From NCBI GenBank assembly GCA_025200525.1, contig CM045762.1, forward strand, positions 29,547,600-29,611,599: a stretch of 64,000 nt of DNA, given 5' to 3'. Positions 56,134 to 64,000 of this stretch are shown here, one piece after another (position 1 is the stretch's first letter; every line of letters starts with the position of its first letter). Source of the stretch: Camellia lanceoleosa (taxonomy: Eukaryota > Streptophyta > Magnoliopsida > Ericales > Theaceae). The position numbers were made by a program, and so were the translations under genes. The notes beneath the pieces were generated by a model. It was not told the DNA's origin and searched no databases. It saw only the letters and a program-made list of their open reading frames with translations.

Positions 56134-57292
56134 CGGTTAGTTTGTAAATCTGAGTATTTGTCACATTAGTGACTTTGAAATGTCTAGAACTATGGCATGG
56201 CTATTTTTCGGGATATATAGAAAGCCATGATGATGTTGCATATTCCATCTTGTGTATCCTTCATGTGCAAGCTTGATATTGTAGTTTGTCTGTTATTTGT
56301 GTGTGAATTTTAATTGGATATTTTGATTATGAATTGAGTTAGTTCAAGGGTTTGATGAGGGATTTAGCTTGATATTTCACACACCTTTCGCATTTTTTCT
56401 ATTTCCCTTTTCAAATCCCTATACAAATTCATGAATCAAATACAGCTTTAAGAAATTAGGTCATGTGTGATTGAGAGAAAAAAAAAGGTAAATTGAATTT
56501 CTCAAGCCAAATTCTTGGCTTTTTTATTTTTTTCTTTATGGAGCTCTTCAATCAGTAATAATGGCTTCCAAAAAAAACAATATGAACATATTATATTTTA
56601 AAGTTAAAAGAATTAAGATTTTTTTTCTATTATTTTTTTTAACTTGAAGGAATAATTTGACATTTCTAAAAATAAACACTAGTCAATAAGCAAATTCCTT
56701 TTTTACTTCAATTTGTTTGTTTGTTTTTTTGTTTTTTTTATAAATATATATTTTGACAAAACCCTCTTAATATGGGTCCTACATAAACAAAGAAAAAAAA
56801 TTAAATAAATAAATAATTGACACCTTGCTAATGTCAAATATGACATACATAGGGCAATGCCAAATACTACTTAGATAAATGACAATTTTTTTTTTAGAAA
56901 TATTAAATATTACATGGTAAGTTATCACATAAGATTTGATGAAAATGCTCTTAAGTTGTGGTTAAATCAACTCTAACAATCATGGACTCGGTTAGGCTCG
57001 TGTCAACTGTTAGACAACTCAATAACTGAAGAGAAACTAAACCATTGTATGATAAAAGTAAGAAATTTAAAAATAATTCTTATTTCACCCACATGAATTT
57101 TGTTGATATTAGCATATATATATATATTTAAAGAGTAATATCACACAAATAAATTTTGTATATATATATTTTTTTATTAATTAGTGTGACGTTTACAATA
57201 TTTTCATAGTGAATCTTGTTTCAAGTATCAATGTTTTGTTAGTGTATGACACATTAATTAACCAAAAAAAATTGAAAATATTATAAAATTTA
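56016..57292. other. NCL 3' region and AT-rich downstream DNA
   Basis: The 3' UTR is expected in the first 300-400 bases; no canonical AATAAA was found close to the stop. A 41-base T run lies at 56093-56133. Further on only AT-rich sequence and short (AT)n runs are seen. Confidence 0.5.
56093..56133. repeat. (T)41 homopolymer
   Basis: An uninterrupted T run just after the NCL stop codon. No adjacent target duplication was seen, so a poly(A)-tailed insertion is not proven. Its exact length is likely to vary or be a sequencing estimate. Confidence 0.9.
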
Positions 57293-57637
57293 GGGTAAAT
57301 TACAAATATATTCTCGAGATTTGATTAAAATACGAATCACTCCTTGTAGTTTTGGAAATTACATTCCACTTATTGAGATTTTTAATTTCATAACAAATCG
57401 TCCCTTATACTAATAAATCATCAAGTCAATTAAAATTTTTAATGATGTTAGAAATATGTTTTAATTAATAATTTATGTAATTTTGTTATTGTATAGGAGA
57501 ACAATTATGAATTTCATTTTTTTAGTTAATTCTGTAAAATAAAAAATACTAATAAGGAGGTATTTATAATTTTTCAAATCACAATAAACAATTTATACTT
57601 TAAGCAAACTTCAAAAGGTATATTTGTAATTTACCCT
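57293..57637. mobile_element. 345-bp hAT-like MITE, copy 3
   Basis: Ends GGGTAAATTACAAATATA and, inverted, AGGGTAAATTACAAATATA. Flanks AAAATTTA (57285-57292) and AAAACTTA (57638-57645), 7 of 8. Confidence 0.75.
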
Positions 57638-57645
57638 AAAACTTA

Positions 57646-58487
57646 TGTCACTAATGCTTGGGACCCCCACTAGGGGAGACCTCCAGTTGGCGGTCATTGG
57701 CCAAAATTATTTTTTTTTTAAATCATTAACTCATACATGTGTGTGGAGTAATGGAGGTGGGGTATAGTAGGGATTTGTATCATGGTTGAATTTATATAGA
57801 AGTTTGTTATCTAAATCCTTATGGGGATCCGGCAATTCATGATGTAAGCATGGTATCCTTCCCCTGTCAAACAAATCTCTCACAGTAAGCCATAGCTCTC
57901 ATCACTCATCTACTAGTGTAATGAGATTCCCAAAATCCACGTTCAAACTTTTTATCAAAGGGTGTGCTTGACTCATCCACCAACCAAACAAAATGTTGCA
58001 AAACCAACAATGCAACAGACAAATAATTTTAACATAAATTGTGCATAGAATGTTGTGTAGTTAGGGTTACAAGATAGCATACAAGATACAAGTTATTTGA
58101 GCTTGACTTCTTAAATGTTTGTCAAAAATGAATTTATTATGTAAATAAGTCAAGTTAAATTTAAACACATTTTAAAATTTGTGGTGAATTTTCAAGTCAA
58201 GTTTGAAAAATTTGCTATTCGGCTAGACTCAATTATATGCATTATAAAAAATTAAACTGTCTAAGTTGGCTCGCAATAAACTCAATTATAACTCATTTAA
58301 GATTAACTTTGAAAAAATTGAACACATTTTGAAATTCATTAAGTTTTCAAGTTATGTTGAACAAGCTATTACTAAACTTGATTCATTTACAACCTGTGTC
58401 CCTAATATATGTGTTGTGAACACATCTTGGGAGCTAAATCAGTTTGCTGTCGTGACAACAACATTTTGTGCGCAAGAGTGTGCACAA
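57646..58487. other. Intergenic stretch, no gene seen
   Basis: Includes a GC-richer GGGACCCCCACTAGGGGAGACC near 57661 and GGTTGAATTTATAT...CTCACAGTAAGCC (57783-57890), which I could not assign. Confidence 0.45.
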
Positions 58488-58714
58488 ACTTCCTTGCATC
58501 AAATTTGTAACGCCCAAAATAAAAACAAGTCAATTGCATCTCTCCCCACTGTCATCTTCATGCTTCATGCTTACATAAGGCAATATCCAACATTATCTCT
58601 TCACAACCAAACTTCCTTGCATCAAATTTGTAACTCCCAAAATAAAAACAAGTCAATTGCATCTCTCCCCACTGTCACCTTCATGCTTCATGCTTACATA
58701 ATGCAATATCCATA
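58488..58714. repeat. 123-bp tandem duplication
   Basis: ACTTCCTTGCATCAAATTTG through CTTCATGCTTACATAA occurs at 58488 and 58611 with three or four changes. Confidence 0.85.
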
Positions 58715-59323
58715 TTCATATCTCTACTTTTACCCATAAAAAAAACTAGATGAAAAAGAATTTTAAAAAAAAAAAACCCCGCATGCTAGCATGTTTGAGA
58801 GAAAAAGCTACAGCTTGCCAAAACATCACAAGCAATGGGCTAAAGCAATTCTTGGAGGAAAACAACTTGGCCTGCCAAAACATGAAGATATGGACTAACC
58901 CTCCTACAACTTTAGATCGAGGTCAAGTTTTTCACCAACTTCACCATTGCAGCCGCTAATGGTGGTTGTTGCTTGGTCAATCCGTGCCTTTGCCAGAGGA
59001 AAGAAGCTGTATAAAGGTTGTTTTTGGGGCCAGGGATGGTGAATTGGGTCTTCAGCACTTCCTTGAAAAATACAATGCAAGTGAACTATTAGATGATGCG
59101 ATTGGAATGAAATCAGGTATCAAAAAAATTGATAATGGATTTTTGTTATTTAATCTCACTTGATGTGGTAGAGATTGAAGTTCTGATAATTCTTGGGTAT
59201 ATGGGGTTTGAAACAATGAGGGGTGCTTATACCTTGAATTAGATTGGGGCAATGCTGTTGCAGGAGAAGCCAATGTGTGAAAATCTCCGTTTAAATTGCC
59301 ATTCTCTTTTACCATTTTCTGCG
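58715..59323. other. Low-complexity-free stretch with short unassigned ORFs
   Basis: Short frames exist on both strands: minus 59052-59315, 87 residues starting MVKENGNLNGDF; plus 58966-59163, 65 residues with GLQHFLEKYNASELLDDAIG. Base composition is less AT-rich than around it, and the stretch abuts the LTR at 59324. I recognise no domain in either frame. It may be transposon-internal sequence or a gene fragment. Confidence 0.3.
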
Positions 59324-59549
59324 TGTTAGAATAGTAAAGAGAGAGAAAATAATATGTATTGTATGTAATGAATTAATTCTATACAATACAAGGCCTGTAT
59401 ATATAGGCTAAAAAAAAGTATCCTACTATAAACTTAACTATGAGAAAGAGTATCTTATAAGAAACCTAACTATGGTTATTCCCAAATATATCTAGGAAAT
59501 CAATACCTAATATATCTAGGAATATATACTATATATATATATATTAACA
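59324..59549 (-). mobile_element. Truncated copia element: 3' LTR with polypurine tract
   Basis: On the minus strand GGGTTTGAAGGGGGA (59550-59564) is directly followed by TGTTAATATATAT, and the LTR closes with ACTATTCTAACA at 59324. A G-rich tract abutting TGTT is the usual copia 3' border. The TATA-like TATATATACAGGCC (59393-59406 on the minus strand) fits an LTR promoter. No direct repeat flanks it and no second LTR is visible, so internal sequence to the right has decayed or been replaced. Confidence 0.6.
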
Positions 59550-59709
59550 TCCCCCTTCAAACCCAAAGAGTATAAACATCTTGAGTTTGGAGAGAAAAAC
59601 TAAAACATGAAATAAAATTAAATAAAATAAAAAGTAAATAGATTGCAAAGTTTGAACGGGGAACACAAGGGCGCTTGAGATAAATTAGAGGCCGGAGGTA
59701 ATGCAGGGA

Positions 59710-59920
59710 GACAGTTTATGGTCATGCCAGACCAGTGAAGGAATTGGCCGAAACTAATGCCGGGACAGTTTAAGGTCATATCGGACCGTTGTAGGAGCTG
59801 GCCGGAACTAATGCTGAGACAGTTTAAGGTCATGTTGGACTGTCGTAGGAGCTAACCAGAATCAATGTCAGAACAGTTTAAAGGGTTCATGTCAGACTGA
59901 TGTAGAGAACTAGATGTCGG
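59710..59920. repeat. 54-bp tandem repeat, four units
   Basis: Units start at 59710, 59764, 59818 and 59872 with GACAGTTTA(A/T)GGTCAT... and include GTAGGAGCTGGCCGGAAC-type text. Spacing is exactly 54 bases. Probably part of the internal region of the truncated copia element. Confidence 0.85.
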
Positions 59921-59972
59921 AACCAGCAAACGTGACACACACATAACTTATGACGTGGTGTTGAACGATGAT

Positions 59973-60630
59973 TAGGGGTAAGCATGGTCTGGATTGGACC
60001 GGATTGGGGTAAAACCAGAACCAATCCGTTATCTACGGTTCCTGAAAAATTGGAATCGATCCAATCCGTTTAAATCATGGAACCAATCCCAACCAATCCA
60101 TTTAAACACGGATTAGATCGGTTTAGGACCATGGATTCACATAATTAAATAACAAAAATATATATATAACACTTTAATTTCATAAAAACATAAACATAGC
60201 ACTATATTAGTTCCACAATAGCAACATGTTTTTTTATAATAGCGATATACTGTTCTAGAATTTAAACGACCATAAAAAAACTGGTTTTACCATAAGATTT
60301 TAGACCATTATAAATTAAAAGTAAAAACTAACAAACAAAAGTAATAAAAGAAGATTTTAGACGGGTTTAGGTTAGAGTTTAGGTTTTATATAGAATAAGG
60401 GAAGATACTATGAGGGAAGATGTATAATAAAAATATAGACTATTTGTATACGGTCCGGATCGGTTCCAATTCGGAACCGTGGGGTTCAATCTAGAATCAA
60501 TCCGTGGACTATGAATTTTTAATTCTTCAATCCGGAACCGAACCACGGATTCAAAAAACCAATCCAAACCTATCGAATTGGACTGGACTGGATCGGATTA
60601 CAGATTTTATGGATTCCTTGCTCAGCCCTA
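59973..60630. mobile_element. hAT-type non-autonomous element, 658 bp, perfect target duplication
   Basis: Ends TAGGGGTAAGCATGGTC and, inverted, TAGGGCTGAGCAAGGAATCC. ACGATGAT flanks both sides exactly (59965-59972, 60631-60638). GC-rich subterminal GGATTGG/CCAATCC repeats surround an AT-rich core, as in 22411-23135. Confidence 0.85.
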
Positions 60631-60660
60631 ACGATGATGGCAACAGAAGATTGAGTGCCC

Positions 60661-60789
60661 CAAAGAGGCTTGGATTGTACACCAGAGGTGGCGGCTTGGA
60701 TAGTGCGCCAAGGAGACGACTTAGAGAGTGCGCTAAAAGGAGGCAGCTTAGAAAGTGCGCCAAAAAAGATATATATATATATATATATA
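60661..60789. repeat. Degenerate 32-bp tandem repeat followed by (AT)n
   Basis: Three to four units of GGCGGCTTGGATAGTGCGCC, AAGGAGACGACTTAGAGAGT, AGGAGGCAGCTTAGAAAGTG and so on (60661-60758), then (AT)12 at 60765-60789. Spurious frames cross it on both strands. Confidence 0.7.
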
Positions 60790-61573
60790 ATAGAGATATT
60801 TGACGTAGAAATAAACTGGTAGATAGAGGAAGATATCACCACGAAGTGATACTGAAAGGAAAATATGACAGTTTCATAGTGGATTGTCTGGAGGGAAAGG
60901 ATATGGCCTCTTCATTCCAACCATCTAAATTACATTATATAAAATAAATAAATAAATAACCCACAAATATCGATGAAGCAATTTCCATTAAATGTCATTA
61001 AGAAAAATACAATTGAAATATGTAAGAATCCCGTACTAAATTAAAGAAAATGCTAAGCTTATAAAATTATTATACAAAAAAACTCATACAAAATAATGTG
61101 ACGAAAGCAATTATCAATCAACCTTTTGTTTTCCAATGAATGGATGTAAATAGGTCAAATCATTCTCTATAAAATTTCTACATATAAATCCTATCAATTC
61201 AATTGTTTTCATATGAATTTTTACTTATAACATGAGAAAATAAAAAAAGAACATATAAAAAATCCATATTTCCAATGTCTTGATTTTGATGAGAAAAACC
61301 AATTCTAGCTCTTTCCAAGAAAACATCTATCAAATTGTAAACTACAGAAATTAATGATTTTAATAGAGTCACCCTAATAAATAGAACTTGCTTTAGTGAA
61401 TCTCAACCAAGTGCAGGAAAAATTACGGCGTACAGGCTGAGAAAATGAAAGAAAGTTGAGCATTACCTTCTCTTCCTCATGCTACAAAAGTGTGTAGTTG
61501 TTGCCATAAAAGCTTTGGTTTGAGGGGGGCTCCGTCTGATGATAATTGATCTCAGATGATGATATGAAGTACC
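60790..61573. other. AT-rich stretch, no gene seen
   Basis: AAATAAATAAATAAAT run near 60942-60958; otherwise no recognisable feature. Confidence 0.5.
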
Positions 61574-62396
61574 TTATGATTATGTGATTGACTTTAATTT
61601 TTGTGTATGGATAATATACATAAAATATTTCATAAAATGAATCATTCGAATCATTAAAATGAGATCCATAATAATCTCTACGAACTAAGACAACACCTTT
61701 CAATTCATATTTTGGATTGAAAGAAAACCCATCCCTTATTTTAATGAAGTTGGAGTCATTGTTGTGTGGCTCGTGAGAAATATTTTGGACTTTATTGTAA
61801 TAATTCAAACCGTTCAATTTTTAAATAATATTAAATAAAATATATTTATAAAAAATTAAATCAACTCCATAGTCAGTTTCTACAAATAGGTTGAATAATT
61901 TCCCCTGCCGACTAGTTTGTCGTCCGCTTGGTTGCGAGGAATGGAAGATACAAACAAACAATTCCTAAAATTGAAAATTCCATGGTCTTCAACCATGAAT
62001 CACTTTGCCACTCATTCGGTCCCATTAACTCCCCCATATTACTAATTTCCCCAATTAAAAAATAGATATAATTAATTAATAGTTAAAAAATATATGACAG
62101 AGAATATTATTTTAAATATTTTAATTGATTGATATATCAGGTTTAATTTTTAAACTTGAATAACGTAGATAAATGAGAAAAAATTCTAGAGTGTATACAA
62201 TATATGTATTTGATTATGATCTTTATAACTTTAGTTATGATTTATTGTATTATTAATTATTATAATTATAATTTAAAAATTATTTAATTATATCTTTATT
62301 TTTTTTTAATTATTACTCCTATAATTATTCCAAGACATGTGATTTGTGTAACCAAACACATAAATTACATAAGATACGTTTGAAAGTTGTGTACAG
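61574..62396. repeat. Duplicated block, counterpart of 49213-50013
   Basis: Same start (TTATGATTATGTGATTGAC) and same end (GTTTGAAAGTTGTGTACA) as the block in NCL intron 1. A different middle (61863-62190) holds GCCGACTAGTTTGTCGTCCG and AATTCCATGGTC sequence. It includes MULE-type MITE halves. Confidence 0.7.
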
Positions 62397-62472
62397 AGCA
62401 CTACCGTTGATAAATATTAGAACCATGGTCAAGTGGGTGATGATTGGAGTTTGGAAGTTTGCTCCCTCTCAG

Positions 62473-62615
62473 GTTTCAGGTGTGAATCTCCTAGCCAGCA
62501 AATGCAGATATTGGAGCCATGGACCACAGGACATAAGCCCTGTTTCAGGTGTGAATCTCCTAGCCAGCAAATGCATATATTAGAGCCATGAACCGCAGGA
62601 CATAAGCCCTGTTTC
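62473..62615. repeat. 69-bp tandem duplication
   Basis: GTTTCAGGTGTGAATCTCCT, then AGCCAGCAAATGCA...GGAGCCATG(G/A)ACC(A/G)CAGGACATAAGCCCT, at 62473 and 62542. Confidence 0.85.
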
Positions 62616-62791
62616 GAAAAACTTGTTTGAGCTATAGAGACTTAGTTTGGTGTGCGTAAACTGACCCAAAATACCCTACGTAATAAAAAATAAAAAAAGT
62701 TGATAATATTAGGAATTATATACGGTAACTCAAATAATAAAACATGAATAGATATCTACACTTGAAACACAACCACTAAAGAAGATAACAA

Positions 62792-63152
62792 ATGGCTGAC
62801 ACTAACAGCAACAACCCACCTCTCATCCCCCTCTGTCTTTCCATCCTCTCCGCCACTGTCTAGTGCCGTCTCATCACCAATCATTTATCTTCCGATCTTG
62901 TTTCCAACGGCCTCCACGACAGTTTCCAGGCTCCGCCGCTTTTCCTCTTCGGCACATCTGACTCTTGCGACCAGACCTACGGCTTCTTGCCCTGCACCAC
63001 CACCGTATCTTCCTCGTTCTCGTCTATGGCTACCTAATGTTTCTCGCCGCCACCTACCTCTCTAGCTCCAGCAAACTCTTGCTGGAGATTCTAGGTCCCG
63101 GTATCATCGGCGGCCTCTTCCTTCCCATTCTCTGCTCTCTTCCCGATGCCAT
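62792..63152 (+). pseudogene. Third NCL exon 1, broken
   Basis: ATGGCTGACACTAACAGC opens a homologue of NCL exon 1. SSDLVSNGLHDSFQAPPLFL, SDSCDQTYGFLPCTTTV, VYGYLMFLAATYLSSSSKLL and LEILGPGIIGGLFLPIL match its blocks. A TAG after ILSATV (62861-62863) ends the frame, and a small deletion near 63007 (after TTV) shifts it. The copy stops at GATGCCATG (63152), before the position of the donor site, where LTR sequence begins. No exons 2-7 follow within the window. It is a dead duplicate. Confidence 0.85.
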
Positions 63153-63737
63153 GTGTATGTGTCAATTTCCGACCACATTGCCAACTTAGTACTCAACTGG
63201 AGAACATCGGCAGAATAGATGGCACCTGTTTGACCTGCAACAGAAAGAAGAGTCTCCGACGGTGGCTCGTCCACCTGGGGGTACTCCGACGATCAAGTCA
63301 GTACTCCATATCTCTCAAAGATAATCAATAGCTAAACTCATAAGCTTGAGCATAAAAGCATACCTTAGACCCATGGGGTGCCTCTCTTTTATAGCCAACA
63401 TAAACCTAGTCCCAATAAAAGCCTAACTTCTATGGACTCAGGATTACTGCTAATCTTGGACTCCCAGTAAGATTAGGATAAACTCTCTAAGAGTCTTATC
63501 TTAATAAAAACTAAAGTCTTCTCTCATTCTAGGACTCTTATCCCTCATCCAGGTTGAGTTCTCTTTTCATTCTAGGACTCTTGTCCCTTATCCACTTATC
63601 TCGGATTCTGATATCTTCGGAAATAACCTCGGCCTTACCGAGATCACCTCGGCGTCACGACGAGGACACGTGGCACCTCGGCTGACACGTCGGCGTTACC
63701 TTGCCACGTGTTGGTACTCAGAAAATATATCCCCACA
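63153..63737 (-). mobile_element. LTR of a minus-strand gypsy element cutting the exon-1 copy
   Basis: On the minus strand the segment starts TGTGGGGATATATTTTCTG and ends GTCGGAAATTGACACATACACA. It carries CACGTG motifs (63668, 63713) and a TATA box GCTATAAAAG (63387-63396). Its GATCGTCGGAGTACCCC...TGTTGCAGGTC stretch resembles the GCTCGTCGGAGGG...TGTGCAGGTT part of the Tat LTR at 14387-14442. The left border falls within exon-1 homology. Sequence right of 63737 would be the internal region, mostly outside the window. Family call is by resemblance only. Confidence 0.55.
63387..63396 (-). promoter_or_regulatory. TATA box of the minus-strand LTR
   Basis: CTTTTATAGC on the plus strand reads GCTATAAAAG on the minus strand, about 340 bases into the LTR, with G-box motifs further upstream. 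Confidence 0.45.
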
Positions 63738-64000
63738 ACTGCCACCTAGGTTTTATTACCTCGGCATTCTGAGGTGATGGAACCTACACTGTTCGTTCAT
63801 CTGTGTGCCCCTCTGTCCGAGATCAACTTGCCGACCTCAAAGTTCCCTGGACTTTACTGTCCACTGGTGTCAAGAATCAAGTTTCATGGTTTCCAAGCTG
63901 CTTGAAATTGCACCTCCTAGCCGAGGTTCTGGTTCCATTAATTCGTAAACTCCAAGAGCTTTGCAACTGCTCCACTCACACTCTCTGGTGAGTTCCCGAT
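63738..64000. other. Probable internal region of the minus-strand gypsy element
   Basis: Follows the LTR. On the minus strand AGGTGGCAGT abuts TGTGGGG and could be a weak polypurine tract. A 62-residue plus-strand frame at 63803-63991 has no recognisable domain. Confidence 0.3.

Noticed and set aside
60504..60842. Overlapping frames on both strands near the (AT)n run
   Set aside because: They cross a hAT MITE end and a 32-bp tandem repeat; no conserved motif.

Overview
The window is nuclear DNA of a flowering plant, most likely a eudicot. It is AT-rich, packed with nested retrotransposons and MITEs, and holds one spliced gene with canonical GT-AG introns. I cannot name the species. All calls come from reading the sequence; no database search was run.

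1-14525: a decayed, plus-oriented Ty3/gypsy element of the Tat (Retand-like) lineage. Its 5' end lies off the left edge. In order it holds the end of gag, protease, reverse transcriptase, RNase H, a second archaeal-type RNase H, integrase, a tandem-repeat spacer, a long antisense ORF, a polypurine tract and the 3' LTR. Two unrelated solo LTRs sit inside it. One (1021-2670) splits pol; the other (7359-11697, 4.3 kb, Ogre/Tat-like) splits the antisense ORF. Removing either restores the reading frame.

14526-33508: no host gene seen. Supported elements are a PIF/Harbinger-type element with a GC-rich TIR element nested in it (15575-16570), a second solo LTR of the 1021 family (17258-18807), a TAA-flanked MITE (20025-20722), a SINE candidate, a hAT-type MITE (22411-23135), a MULE-type fold-back MITE (24220-24600), a 102-bp retroposon with a 17-bp target duplication (25692-25793), a 345-bp hAT-like MITE family, a MITE filled with a 0.73-kb CCACC minisatellite (27884-28957) and a 1.8-kb inverted-repeat element.

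33509-38736: a minus-oriented Ty1/copia element with both LTRs and a perfect AGAAA target duplication. Internally it keeps only gag and the last part of RNase H. Its leader carries a palindromic GTAACGTGACACC repeat array.

42152-56015: the only intact gene, a seven-exon NCL-type Na+/Ca2+ exchanger-like protein of 590 residues with two central EF-hands. Intron 1 is about 9.7 kb and full of MITEs. It also contains a 30-bp relic of another copy of the end of exon 1, followed by its own donor site (50014-50043). A third, broken exon 1 lies at 62792-63152, ending where a minus-strand gypsy LTR begins. Two blocks upstream of the relic and of the third copy (49213-50013 and 61574-62396) are homologous. 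The locus therefore looks like a decayed tandem duplication, in which the working gene may pair the exon 1 of one copy with exons 2-7 of another.

56016-64000: downstream sequence with a further MITE of the 345-bp family, a truncated copia 3' LTR, 54-bp tandem repeats, a hAT MITE with a perfect 8-bp target duplication, and the duplicated exon-1 region.
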